The notes: generated by a model not told the origin, from the sequence alone. DNA of 64,000 bases from Lithodes maja (GCA_037953745.1 JBAKBP010004403.1:62001-126000); one strand, 5' to 3'; numbered from the stretch's first letter, positions 10,690-20,340 are shown. Numbers and translations are program-made.

Positions 10690-10985
10690 TTTCAGTACAG
10701 TACAGTAGTACAATAAAGTCCCGCCACAGCACTGCCCCGCCAAGTCATCACTGTGGCAGATGTTGGTATAGTGCTAACCATGCCTCAGCAAGACTCAATA
10801 GAGTCTCCCTGCAGCACTTGCACCTGCAGTATCTGCAACCACAACAGCCTTAACAGTGTTACAAAAAGACAGCACCATAACAAGACTCTACTGTATATTA
10901 GGCAATTGGACTATAGAACAATAAAGTCCTGCCCCAACACTGCTCCAACATGCAAACACTGTTGCTGACACAGGTGTGGTGCCAA
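10690..10985 (+). repeat. Dispersed repeat U, copy 2, two diverged tandem units
   Basis: This is the inverted counterpart of 1,015-1,345. Within it, CAATAAAGTCC at 10,711 and again at about 10,919 begins two diverged units with about 208 bp spacing. Both units lead into a GCAGATG/GCTGACA..GG..GGTATAGTGC/GTGTGGTGCC pattern. Confidence 0.55.
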
Positions 10986-11104
10986 ACAACGCCCAGGTAA
11001 GATTCAGTCCCCTGTGGCACCTATCCGCACCCCACCAGCCTCGGCAGTGACATACCAAGACAGTGCTAAGATACAGACTTTATTGCATAGTAATGGCTGT
11101 TGGT

Positions 11105-11220
11105 CCACAAGTCTATCACCATCCCCCCTATTAGTCGCCTTGTACGACACGCAGTAGGATGCACCAGGCATATTCTTTTTTTCCTCCACCATTAGATGAA
11201 GGCCCCCTTACCCCCTGGGG
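11105..11220 (-). mobile_element. RTE-like 5' leader fragment
   Basis: On the minus strand it contains CCCCCTGGGGG, AGAATATGCC, GTCGTACAAGGCGACTAATA, the same order as the leader of the RTE element at 20,270-20,340 (TCGTAAGAGGCGACTAAAG and CCCCCTGGGGG). The ORF does not continue. Confidence 0.6.
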
Positions 11221-11547
11221 GACTGATTTCAAATAAAGTCTGTGTGGTAAGTAATCTCCTCATAATATGTAGTTAGAAGTTTTATCCTCAAATAATATAT
11301 ATTTATTGGATGTATTTGTGGGGAAATGGGTGTCCAAGATGGGTGAGCCTGGTACCAATTACAATTATTCCCTTAAGTTCTTCAGCTTCGTTATCGCGAT
11401 TTTCGCTATAGCGGCATAATTGCGGCATATATTAGCCGTGATAGCAGATGGATGAGTGTACATATTTATATGGCATACTGTGCTGTGTATACAGTACAGT
11501 ATAAACAATCAAATGATAAATTATTCCTAATTCAGTGGAGTACTTAC

Positions 11548-11723
11548 ATCATCTGTGAGGTACTGGTCCGGTTTTTTGAACGTGGTGATCTTGTCTTCCG
11601 GAACCACGATGAGGTAGTAAAAGGTGATGGGTCAGTATTCCTCTGATGCTTGGGGCAGTATCATGGCTATCTCATGGTCACCCTTCACACCGTAGAAGTC
11701 TGGCTTTACCATGGGCTGAGGGG
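11548..11723 (-). pseudogene. Lar: Lar exon with in-frame TGA
   Basis: Acceptor ACTTCTGTGCAG precedes 11,723 and donor GTAAGTA follows 11,548. The exon starts with two bases of a split Ala codon, then PQPMVKPDFYGVKGDHEIAM, ILPQASEEY, a stop, PITFYYLIVVPEDK and FKKPDQYLTDD. The KPDFYGV...LPQASEEYGPI..YYLIVVP pattern is a Lar-family hallmark. The stop (TGA at 11,632-11,634) falls exactly where the family has Gly (GGA to TGA is one change). The exon ends on a codon boundary and joins the 7.6 kb exon in frame. Its 5' phase (needing one base from the previous exon) does not fit the FN3 exon at 23.8 kb, so at least one exon must lie between them; I did not find it. Confidence 0.85.
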
Positions 11724-11750
11724 CTGCACAGAAGTATATTATATTAGTTA

Positions 11751-11850
11751 AAATGTAAAACTTGCAAACTAAACAAACCAAAACTTGTACGAACACAGTA
11801 AAAAGACAAAATAACTAATCAAAATTGCTATGTGGAAACAACGCTTAAGG
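11751..11850. repeat. Local duplication, copy 1 (partner 12,447-12,548)
   Basis: ATGTAAAACTTGCAAACTAA through GTGGAAACAACGCTTAA is repeated at 12,447-12,548 with a few differences. Copy 1 runs into a MITE A end exactly at TTAA, whereas copy 2 continues as unoccupied sequence after TTAA. Confidence 0.85.
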
Positions 11851-11985
11851 GGAGACTGGCCGTTTGTTTCGTCTATTAATTCATTTATTCATATATATTT
11901 TTTAGTTTCCTCCCTAGACCTCCATCAAGTTTAGAAAAACACCCCCTAGACCCCCCTTCAAGATAGATTTGTACATTTTTCGGTA
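11847..11985 (-). mobile_element. MITE family A, terminal half
   Basis: It starts at TTAAGGGGAGACTGGCCGTT, runs through the TAGTTTCCTCCCTAGACCTC block to the CATTTTTCGGTAG block, and then is replaced by a (GGTA)n microsatellite (11,984-12,012). It preserves the uninterrupted distal end that is split by a LINE fragment at 2.1 kb. Confidence 0.8.
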
Positions 11986-12013
11986 GGTAGGTAGGTAGGT
12001 AGGTAGGTAGGTA

Positions 12014-12211
12014 CAATCGCGCTAATAAGTGATGTCTCGGCACCAAGTATGTGTTGATCAGCAATATCCAAGCTTCATTTCGTCGTATCAAGTGAAATAA
12101 ACAAACATGTCCCAACACTTACCCACCCTATCCAACACCTGACAGACATTAATACAGCACAGAGCGAGCCAAACGTAATGACAACTGGGACATGACTTAT
12201 TAGCGCGACCG
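12014..12211 (+). mobile_element. MITE family T, complete copy
   Basis: It runs from CAATCGCGCTAATAAGTGATG to ACTTATTAGCGCGACCG with TA on both sides. The central TGACAGACATTAATACAGCA block is shared with 8.5 and 20.4 kb. Confidence 0.85.
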
Positions 12212-12215
12212 TACA

Positions 12216-12356
12216 ATTATTATGTTTTTCCACCAACCAACTTCACATCTAAATTCAATTAATGAAATCAACAAATACATGTGGCACTCCGAGGACTCGA
12301 ACCCAGTATACTCACATCGAAATTCCGCGCACCATGCATTACGCTATCATGACAGT
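12216..12356 (-). mobile_element. tRNA-derived SINE fragment (S3)
   Basis: The minus strand reads ATAGCGTAATGCATGGTGCGC then GGGTTCGAGTCCTCGGAGTG, resembling box A and a strong box B with a tRNA acceptor-like end. An AT-rich non-tRNA tail shared with 21,768-21,902 follows. It does not fold as a complete tRNA and is a repeat, so I call it a SINE. Confidence 0.65.
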
Positions 12357-12359
12357 TAA

Positions 12360-12835
12360 AGAAATTTGGACAAGTATCATATATTTTATTGTCTGTAGCT
12401 ACTATCGCGCTAATAAGTGATGTCTCGGCACCAAGTATGTTTTTATTATAATGTAAAACTTGCAAACTAAACAAACCAAAACTTATACGAACACAGTAAA
12501 AAGACAAAACAACTAATCAAACCCGCTATGTGGAAACAACGCTTAAGTAAAATAATAATTTATAAATAAAAGCACACAATCAACCACATAGGGTGTACAG
12601 TATATACAGTATATCCTGTACAGTATCATATATTTTATTGTCTGTAGGTACAGTCGCGCTAATAAGTGATGTCTCGGCACCAAGTATGTTTTGACCAATA
12701 ATTGGCATCATCAATATTTACACATTTATCTATCTATCTATCTATATACTCGGGCCCAATCCCCACTTTTCCTATTTGTTTTTCTTTTCTTTTTTGTACA
12801 TCTCACTCAAAAAGAAGAAATCTATCTATCTATCT
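12360..12835. repeat. Scrambled family T left ends, duplicated intron and TCTA/AGAT microsatellites
   Basis: It holds CATATATTTTATTGTCTGTAG plus family T left ends at 12,380-12,440 and again at 12,625-12,720. The copy-2 duplication lies at 12,447-12,548, and (TCTA)n runs at 12,727-12,745 and 12,819-12,837. No exon is seen. Confidence 0.65.
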
Positions 12836-15306
12836 ATTGCCTGACGCCGTGATCCCCGAAGGGGTGGCCACGAACGAACCGCCCCCATGCACCTCTGTCC
12901 CCAGTCAGTCGACGCCCCTCCCCCCAACCAGCACCGCCTTCATTCATGTAGTTCCTCACTCCATCCTTCCACCTCATATTCGGTCTACCTCTCCCCCTCT
13001 GTCCCTCCACCTCGCTCTCGTACACCCTCTTAGTCATTCTCTCGCTTTCCATACGTTCCATATGGCCGAACCATCTCAAGTTGTTCCTTTTCACACTTTC
13101 CAGCACATCTACCTCCACACCACACCTCCTCCTTACTTCCTCATTAGTCTGTCTATCCCTCCATGTAATTCCGCACGCACTCCTTAAGTAATTCATTTCC
13201 ACTGCTCTCACTCTTGGTCTGAGTCTCTCAACCAACGTCCATGCTTCGCTTCCGTAAGTCAGTGTCGGGATTACCACACTGTCATGCAAGGACTTCTTCA
13301 CTTCCATACTGACCACCCTATTTCTTGTTACTGCTTTTAGCGTTCCTACAACCCTCTTCCCCTGTTGTACCCTCTCCCGCACCTCTTCATCCATAGTCCC
13401 ATCTTTACTCAACACACTGCCCAGATACTTAAAAGAGTTGACGATCTCCATAGCCTGACCGTTCAGCTTCACCTCACACTCTGTGACTTCACCCCTTTCG
13501 AAGACCATAACCTTGCTCTTCCCCGTATTTACCTTCAAATTCCGTTTTTCGCACACTGTTCCAAACTCATTTACCAGACCCTGCAACTCCCATTCAGTAT
13601 CACTCATCAGAACTGTATCATCCGCAAACAGCAGTATAGGTAGCTTCCACTCAATTCCCTCCCTTTTCAGCGATACACCAACATCCACTGCTCTTGATAG
13701 TATTTCTTTCATAACTCCATCCATATATACAGTAAACAACCACGGGGACATCACACACCCCTGTTTCAAACCAACATTCAGGTCAAAGAACTCGCTCTGC
13801 TCATTCTCCACACGTACTGCCGCCTTTGCACCCTCATACATGCTCTTCACTGCTTTCAGCAACTTGCCCTCTACTCCGTATATTCTAAGTACTTTCCACA
13901 AACCTTCTCTATCCACTCTGTCATATGCCTTCTCCAAGTCCATAAAGGCAACCTACACCTTTTGTTTCTTCTCCAGATACTTCTCCACAACACAATTCAG
14001 GGTAAAAATCTGATCTACACATCCTCTTCCCTTCCTAAAGCCTCCCTGCTCGTCGCCTATCCATTTCTCCGTTCTCATTCTCACTCTCTCAATCACTACC
14101 CTACTGTATACCTTCCCTACTACGCTTAGAAGACATATTCCTCGGTGGTTACCACACACTCCTCTTTCCCCTTTGCCCTTATATAGGGGGACTATTATGC
14201 CAGTCTTCCAGTCATCGGGTGCACTCCCCTTCTCCCATGCTAGTTTGCACATTTTCCATACCCATTCTATCACTATCTCACCACCATACCTCAACATTTC
14301 CCCACACACTCCATCTGTTCCTGGTGCTTTCCCCAACTTCACTCTTTTCATGGCTTCCCACACTTCTGACCTCCTGATCCCCACCTCCTCCTCCACTACT
14401 TCTCTTCTTCTCCCTCCCATACCATATCCAGCTATGTTTGCTGGCTCTTCATTCCTTTCATTTAGCAATTCACTGAAGTACTCCCTCCATCTTTCGACTC
14501 TCTCTTGCTTCTCGGCTAGCATTCTCCCATTCTTATCTTTCACACCCTTACTGTTTCCCTTGCTACCTTCCCTAACTTTCTTGACTTCTTTCCAAAACAG
14601 TTTCTTACTCTCCCTCCATTTTACACTCAGATTCCTTCCAAATTCCTCATCTACTCTTCTCTTACTTTCCTTCACTACTCTCTTCACCACCCTCTTACTC
14701 TCCACGTACCTCGCTCGTTTCTGTCTCTCGGAATCTTCATTCCCTCTACTACCCAACCACTCTCTATATGCTTTCTTCTTTTCTTCCACAGCTATTCTTA
14801 CCTCTTCTGTCCACCATGCTGTACCTTTCACTCCCCTCCCTCTTCTCCTCACTCCACACACCTCCTCACATGCTGCACAGATCTCATCCTTAAACACCTT
14901 GCTCATCTCCTCCACTTCCTCCATGACTTCCAGGTCGAACCCACCTAGTCGTCTTTCCACTGCTCTCCTGTACTCCTCCCTGACTTCCTCCTCCTGCAAC
15001 CTCTCCACCCTCCTCACCATTCCACCCTCCTCTCGCCTCCCTCCCGCTCTCCTCACCCACTTCTTTTGTATCCTAACCTTAGCTACCACTACATAATGAT
15101 CAGACAGACCCCCTCCAATACCCCTATACACCCTAGCATCCATCACAGATTTCTTCATTCGTTCATCCACACATACATAATCAATCAATGACTTTCGTTC
15201 CACCACTGTCTTATCCTTCATCGTCAACATCCGTTTCCACGTGTACCTGTGGATCATTCTGTGTCGGAAGAAGGTGTTGGCTATCCACAGCCTCCTCCCC
15301 ACACAT
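12836..15306 (-). pseudogene. RTE-like LINE, 3' portion: endonuclease C-terminus and RT
   Basis: Continues the element whose 5' part is at 19,611-20,340. Minus-strand order: RLWIANTFFRHRMIHRYTW, ERKSLIDYVCVDERMK and GGGLSDHYVVVAKV (end of the endonuclease), a long basic linker, then RT motifs GIIVPLYKGKG, NHRGICLLSVVGKVYSRVVI, AFMDLEKAYDRVD, GLKQGCVMSPWLF and LLFADDTVLM, and the C-terminal WFGHMERMES and RGRGRPNMRWKDG. All catalytic residues are present. One TAG at 13,953-13,955 replaces Tyr before VAFMDLEK. The stop codon comes from the CAATAGATAG junction with the tail at 12,822-12,838, so there is essentially no 3' UTR. The reading frame is otherwise open for about 820 codons. Confidence 0.9.
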
Positions 15307-15555
15307 GGACACACACACAGACGAACCACCGACGAGACAACACCTCCGCACTCACGCTCCCGAAAATCAGCTGATCTAGCAAGCTGTTTACAGCGTTCGT
15401 CAAATAAACTCACCTAAACTTGAGTATAAGGATATTTTGTGTTGTCCTGTATTATAATGCAGTATTAAAATAATTTGAGATTAAAATCAAGTGAGGATAT
15501 TTCGAGTGATAAAAATAATTCAAGCGATTGTGAATGCGAGTGGATGTAAACAAAT

Positions 15556-16656
15556 ATGGCTGACTTTGATGGATTTGAAGTCGGTGAGACCGAGGGCATT
15601 CTAGGGAAAATTATACGTGAGCTGAATGACATTAAAAGGTGGAAGGAGGATATGCAGGAGTGGAAGGTGAGTGTTAGTTCACAGATTGAGGCTATATGTT
15701 CAATATGTGGTGCTCAGGCTGGGGACATCGAGCCTGGACAAGATTTGAGTCGGGCTAGCCTAAAAGAAATTCAAACTCATATGGGGCAACTCCGGGACGA
15801 AAATGAAGCTTTAAGATTGCAACTTGAAGAATACAAAGGGCAAACCAAGGAAATGAAAACACATGTGGAGGAGATTAAGGAGAAACACAATAAATGGGTT
15901 AATGACGAAGGAGGAAAAGTGAAGGAAGTGGCAATGAAGGAAATCATGGAGGAACAAAAGAAACAATCAGAACGGGAAAATAAAGATTTAGAATCAGTGG
16001 TAGTAAAAGCTATGAGGAGAAATGAACAGGTCCTGCGTGAAACAATAGATAGAAATAAGTGTATTATTGTATTTGGGGATATAGAGGAGCACATTATTGA
16101 GAGGAAAGCTAGGGATAAGGAAGAAATTAATAAGGTAAAAACATTGATCAAGCATGTCGATGAAGAAGGAAACAACTGGAGAGATGATATTGAAGAAGTT
16201 AGGAGAATGGGTAAATATAGTAAGGGAAACACAAGGCCAATGAGAGTGCAGTTTAGGTCTAGGGTAACAGTGGATGCAATAATGAACGTAACATGGAGAC
16301 TTAACTTGACCAGCAAGTTTAAGAAAATTACAATTAGAAAAGACATGAGTATTGAGGATCGAAACATAAGAAAGGAATTGCAAACCGAGGCAAATGTAAA
16401 GAATGGAAAAAGGACGAAAGAAGACGAAAAGAAGTTTTTCTGGAGAGTGTGGGAGGGAAAACTCAAGAAATGGTATATAAAGCGAAGGGACGAAGTAGGG
16501 AGGGAAAAGGAGATGGTGCGGGTGACGGGGGAGAAGGCAGAGAGAGGGGAGGTGGAGATAGAGAGAGAAACAGTCCAAGTGGAGGCAGAGGGAGGGGAGG
16601 TGGAAACGGAGCGAGAAACAGTCCAGGTGGAGACAAGAGAAGAGGAGACACGCTAG
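15556..16656 (+). CDS. LINE beta-1 ORF1 protein
   Basis: 366 codons from ATG (ATATGGCTGACTTTG context). The N-terminal region (residues about 1-60) includes CSICG. A long charged coiled coil runs to about residue 165 (for example LRDENEALRLQLEEYK). A compact RNA-binding-like segment follows: RNKCIIVFGDIEEHII, TRPMRVQFRSRVTVDAIMNV and ITIRKDMSIEDRNIRK, resembling the RRM/CTD arrangement of LINE ORF1 proteins that coat element RNA. The C-terminus (residues 320-366) is Glu/Arg-rich and repetitive, and its DNA is read in another frame by ORF2. No stop or frameshift is visible. Assignment as ORF1 rests on position and layout; exact domain homology would need profile searches. Confidence 0.8.
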   Translation: MADFDGFEVGETEGILGKIIRELNDIKRWKEDMQEWKVSVSSQIEAICSICGAQAGDIEPGQDLSRASLKEIQTHMGQLRDENEALRLQLEEYKGQTKEMKTHVEEIKEKHNKWVNDEGGKVKEVAMKEIMEEQKKQSERENKDLESVVVKAMRRNEQVLRETIDRNKCIIVFGDIEEHIIERKARDKEEINKVKTLIKHVDEEGNNWRDDIEEVRRMGKYSKGNTRPMRVQFRSRVTVDAIMNVTWRLNLTSKFKKITIRKDMSIEDRNIRKELQTEANVKNGKRTKEDEKKFFWRVWEGKLKKWYIKRRDEVGREKEMVRVTGEKAERGEVEIERETVQVEAEGGEVETERETVQVETREEETR

Positions 16657-19568
16657 GAAATAAATTGGGAGGGGTACGTACAAAAAAGAAAGGAACGGGC
16701 AGGGACGAGAAAAATAGGGAAAATACTGGAAACGCTAAGTTCATGTATACAAATATTGATGGGTTAATTTCCAAAAAGATTGAGTTTGACGAATATGTAA
16801 AGAGAGAGAGGCCCGGGGTAGTATGTTTGACTGAAACTAAGCTTAACCAGGAGGTAGACACGAATATAATTAGTTGTGCAGGATACAGTACATGGAGAAG
16901 AGACAGGTTAGGAAAGCTAGGAGGAGGAGTGTTGATCATGGTAGATAATAAAATTACTACTAAAGAATTAAAACTTGGTGATAGCATTGCTGAAGTGGTA
17001 GCAGTTGAAATTGAGGATAATGATAGGTCAAAATTGGACATTGTATCAGTTTATTTACCTCCTAAGACTAAATCTTGGAGCAACGATGAATATAATGAAT
17101 TAATTTTGGAAACCTTGCGTATGTTAGAAATTATTTGTAAAAGGAAAAATAGGCTTATTCTTGCAGGGGACTTTAATTGCGGGGAGGTGGATTGGGAATG
17201 TTTGGATGCGGGTCCAAATGAAAATACTTGGGGTAGCAAATTTCTTGAACTAACAATGGGGTATCTATTAACACAACACGTTATGGAAAATACAAGATTT
17301 AGAGGAGGTGATGAACCATCAAGACTCGACTTATTATTCACCAAAGACCCCCAAGAAATAAAGAACCTAACATATTCGAGTCCCATGGGAAAAAGCGATC
17401 ATGCTGTGATTGAATTTGAATTGACAGTGGAATTTCTGGAAGGCAGAGAGGAGGAACATAGGGAATATAGACTAAATTATAGTAAGGCGGATTATGAATC
17501 ATTACGAGGATACTTTGCAAATATAGATTGGTCATTTATTGAGCAAGAACAGAATATTCAGGTAAAATACACCATGTTACTAGACATTTACAGGGAGGGG
17601 GTAGATAAATATGTACCAACATTTAAGGATAGAAAGCTGGTTAAGGAGAAAGAGTGGTTTAACATGCGATGTCACATTGCCCAGAACAAAAAGGACTCTG
17701 CATGGAATAAAGTGAGAAGGAGACACACTGAGGAAAAATGGAATGAGTATAAGAATGCTAGAAACAACTATGTCAAGACTATAAGAGAGGAGAAAAAGAA
17801 CTTTGAAAAAGATATAGTAAACAAATGTAATAAAGAACCCAAACTGTTCTATAGTTATATCAACGGCAAAACAAAAATAAAGGACAAAATAACAAAGCTT
17901 AGGGTAGAGGGTCAATTATATGAAGACACAGTGGGTATGTGTGAAATTATGAATGATACATTAACATCCGTGTTTGTGGAGGAGGATGACTATGTAGAAC
18001 CTGTGGTGGAATTGAACGAGATACAGGGACTAGAGTCGATAGAAGTCAACAAGGATGAACTAAAATCATTGTTGGAAGAATTGGACGTGAGAAAATCTAT
18101 GGGCCCAGATAACATTGCTGGATGGGTATTGAGAGAATGTTCTGAACAACTAGTGAGACCTATTTTTAATATTGTTCAACACTCATTAAACAAGGGGGAA
18201 CTTCCCTTAGAATGGAAACAAGCAAATATAACTCCAATATATAAAAGTGGAAATAAAGAAGACCCGCTAAATTATCGACCGGTATCCTTAACGAGTGTTA
18301 TATGCAAGCTTTGTGAAAAGATTATTAGAAAAAGATGGGTGGGTATGTTGGAGGAGAGGGAAATAATTTCAAGCAAGCAGTTCGGGTTCAGAAAAGGTCA
18401 TTCGTGTACCACAAATTTGTTGAGTTACTATGATAGGGTAATTGACATTGTACAAGGGAGGGAGGGGTGGGTGGATTGTATTTACTTAGATTTCAAGAAG
18501 GCATTTGATAAGGTGCCTCATAAGAGATTGTTGTGGAAGCTCAGGACTGTGGGGCGGGTTGAGGGAGTATTATTAAAGTGGATGGAAAACTATTTAATTG
18601 GGAGGGAAATGCGAACAGTAATAAAAGGAAAGTTCTCCTCGTGGAAAAGGGTAAAAAGCGGAGTGCCTCAAGGATCGGTGTTGGCCCCAATCATGTTTTT
18701 GGTTTTCATCAACGACCTTCAAATGGGAATAGGCTCATATATATCTATGTTTGCTGATGATGCAAAATTAATGAAGCATATTACAAGTAGTAGTTGTTGT
18801 GAAGAATTACAGAGAGACCTAGATAAGTTATATGAGTGTAGTCAAACTTGGAAAATGGAATTCAACACGAGTAAGTGTCAGGTTCTTGAGATGGGAAAAA
18901 GTAAATATAGACCTTCTTGGGGATATAAAGTAGGAGATGAAATAATTAGTAAAGCTGTGAAAGCAAAAGACCTAGGGGTAGTTGTGGCAGACAGCTTGTC
19001 ACCTGAACAGCATATAAATAAAATAACTGGTGAAACCTATGCAGTGTTGACTAACATGAGAATAGCTCTGAATTATTTAGATGAAGAGATGTTAGCAAAA
19101 ATAATAGGGACAATAATACGACCAAGACTGGAGTATGCAGCAGTGGTGTGGTCTCCACACCTTATAAAACATAATAAAAAACTGGAAAGAGTTCAGAGAG
19201 TTGCCACTAAGATGATAGCTAGCCTTAGAGACCTGCCTTATGAGGAAAGATTGGAGAGGCTAAAGCTGCCAACGCTGAGGGAGAGGAGAGAGAGAGGTGA
19301 CATGATCATGATGTTTAAGTGTGTGAAAGGTTTTGAGAAGATCGACAAGGGAGATTTTGTGGTGAGGGACGAGGGAAGAACCAGGGGTCATGATTGTAAG
19401 TTGAGGAAAGTTATATGTAAGTCTGATGTAAGAAAGTTCAGCTTCCCGTATAGAAGCATTGAGTGTTGGAATAAGTTGGATGGGGAGGTGGTGGGAGCAA
19501 AAAATATCCAAACTTTTAAAGCAAAATTGGATAAATGTAGAGAGAGAGACAGGACAACACAAGCTTAG
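16470..19568 (+). CDS. LINE beta-1 ORF2: endonuclease-reverse transcriptase
   Basis: Encodes the enzyme for target-primed reverse transcription. I chose ATG at 16,470 (MVYKAKGRS) because the equivalent EMV is conserved in beta-2; the frame is open further upstream. The N-terminus is Gly/Arg-rich. The endonuclease runs from FMYTNIDGLISKKIEF through LTETKL, LILAGDFNCGEVDW and PSRLDLLF to GKSDHAVIEF. RT motifs: NITPIYKSGNKEDPLNYRPV, IYLDFKKAFDKVPHKRLLWK, SGVPQGSVLAPIMF and SMFADDAKLM. The C-terminal block ERVQRVATKMIASLRDLPYE and SFPYRSIECWNKLD is typical of CR1-like ORF2. The ORF is intact for about 1,030 codons and sits in the -1 frame relative to ORF1, with roughly 190-210 nt overlap. It appears potentially functional. 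Confidence 0.9.
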   Translation: MVYKAKGRSREGKGDGAGDGGEGRERGGGDRERNSPSGGRGRGGGNGARNSPGGDKRRGDTLGNKLGGVRTKKKGTGRDEKNRENTGNAKFMYTNIDGLISKKIEFDEYVKRERPGVVCLTETKLNQEVDTNIISCAGYSTWRRDRLGKLGGGVLIMVDNKITTKELKLGDSIAEVVAVEIEDNDRSKLDIVSVYLPPKTKSWSNDEYNELILETLRMLEIICKRKNRLILAGDFNCGEVDWECLDAGPNENTWGSKFLELTMGYLLTQHVMENTRFRGGDEPSRLDLLFTKDPQEIKNLTYSSPMGKSDHAVIEFELTVEFLEGREEEHREYRLNYSKADYESLRGYFANIDWSFIEQEQNIQVKYTMLLDIYREGVDKYVPTFKDRKLVKEKEWFNMRCHIAQNKKDSAWNKVRRRHTEEKWNEYKNARNNYVKTIREEKKNFEKDIVNKCNKEPKLFYSYINGKTKIKDKITKLRVEGQLYEDTVGMCEIMNDTLTSVFVEEDDYVEPVVELNEIQGLESIEVNKDELKSLLEELDVRKSMGPDNIAGWVLRECSEQLVRPIFNIVQHSLNKGELPLEWKQANITPIYKSGNKEDPLNYRPVSLTSVICKLCEKIIRKRWVGMLEEREIISSKQFGFRKGHSCTTNLLSYYDRVIDIVQGREGWVDCIYLDFKKAFDKVPHKRLLWKLRTVGRVEGVLLKWMENYLIGREMRTVIKGKFSSWKRVKSGVPQGSVLAPIMFLVFINDLQMGIGSYISMFADDAKLMKHITSSSCCEELQRDLDKLYECSQTWKMEFNTSKCQVLEMGKSKYRPSWGYKVGDEIISKAVKAKDLGVVVADSLSPEQHINKITGETYAVLTNMRIALNYLDEEMLAKIIGTIIRPRLEYAAVVWSPHLIKHNKKLERVQRVATKMIASLRDLPYEERLERLKLPTLRERRERGDMIMMFKCVKGFEKIDKGDFVVRDEGRTRGHDCKLRKVICKSDVRKFSFPYRSIECWNKLDGEVVGAKNIQTFKAKLDKCRERDRTTQA

Positions 19569-19610
19569 GCTCAAATCCTGTATACTACAATTAGGTGAAA
19601 TTAGGTGAGT

Positions 19611-20340
19611 ACATACGTCCACAAGTGCACTACCATTCCCATTCACCTCTGATGGTACCCCCCACCCTCCCACCACTCCCTCAACTTTCCTATCACCCAC
19701 CTTACCATTCATATCCCCAATCAGAAATATTCTTTCGTTTTTGTCAAACTTCTCCAGGCACGCCTCCACATTCATCCAGAACTCCTCTTTCTTTCTTTCA
19801 AGTATATCCTCTGTCGGGGCATACACGCATACAATCACCCACGTTTGTATTCCTACTTTCATTCTCACCCACACAATCCTTGAACCCACAGACCCATACT
19901 CTCTTACACATTCCTTCCATTTGCTACTTACAAACAAACATGCACCTTCTCTCGCTGTTCCTTCACTCACTCCAGCACACACACCCATTCCACACTCCCA
20001 CTCTCTCACATCTGAACCTTTCCATTTGGTCTCTGTCATTCCACATACATCCAGCCTGGCATTCACTAACACTTCCAGAACCTCTCTCTCTTTTGTGCCA
20101 TCATTCATGCCACTAACATTCCATGTAGCCATTCTCAGAATGTCCGAAGGCATGTCCTTAGTCGGTCGTGGTTCGTCAACGTTGGTTCCGTCCGCATCCG
20201 AGGCTGTTCGTTCGTTTTTTTTTGCTTAGATATTTTTTCCGGGTGGGGGTCGCAAGCCCACCGACCCAACCTCTTTAGTCGCCTCTTACGACATGCAGAA
20301 GGCACGTGGGGCATATTCTATTCCCTAACCCCCAGGGGGG
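19611..20340 (-). pseudogene. RTE-like LINE, 5' portion: leader and endonuclease N-terminus
   Basis: Minus strand: leader with CCCCCTGGGGG and TCGTAAGAGGCGACTAAAG, then an ORF with MATWNVSGMNDGTKEREV, VCGMTETKWKGSD, VIVCVYAPTED and IFLIGDMNGKVGDR. These are the N-terminal endonuclease motifs, with the metal-binding Asn and Glu present. It breaks off at SALVDVC, where LINE beta-1 is inserted, and resumes at RRLWIANTFF near 15,290. Restored to one locus, the two parts make a nearly complete RTE-like element of about 3.2 kb. Confidence 0.9.

Larger units (their letters stand above)
9279..11458. mobile_element. 2.2-kb TIR DNA transposon remnant (TA target)
   Basis: The left end TA|CACTCATCCCTCTGCTATC and the right end (reverse complement) TA|CACTCATCCATCTGCTATC match with one difference. 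TA lies outside at 9,277-9,278 and 11,459-11,460. Internal to each end are GCTATAG-type motifs, as in pogo/Tigger elements. The interior holds no intact transposase that I can recognise. It contains a 23-base T run (10,148-10,170), repeat U and an RTE 5'-like piece. Near repetition of CATTCAGTGATA..AG.GG..CTGGTGGTA.TGATGAAGGAATTAA at 9,590 and 10,455 shows internal duplication. It lies in a Lar intron just before (in transcription sense) the 7.6 kb exon region. Confidence 0.65.
15307..19610 (+). mobile_element. LINE beta-1, full-length CR1-like element nested in the RTE LINE
   Basis: The 4.3-kb element interrupts the RTE ORF inside the endonuclease region. ACAT occurs at both borders (15,303-15,306 and 19,611-19,614) and fits a short target duplication. 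It has a 5' UTR of about 250 bp, ORF1, an overlapping ORF2, a 40-bp 3' UTR and a tail AATTAGGTGA in two copies. The terminus AGGACAACACAAGC, CTCAAATCCTGTA, CTACAA is shared with LINE beta-2 at 29.35 kb, so it is probably the part recognised by the element's RT. Confidence 0.88.

Noticed and set aside
11632..11634. TGA as selenocysteine in Lar
   Set aside because: The family position is Gly, no selenocysteine is known in this family, and a second lesion (TAG) exists in another exon.
14173..15096. 307-codon plus-strand ORF rich in Ser/Leu/Thr
   Set aside because: It is the antisense shadow of the RTE ORF; the minus strand carries conserved RT motifs.
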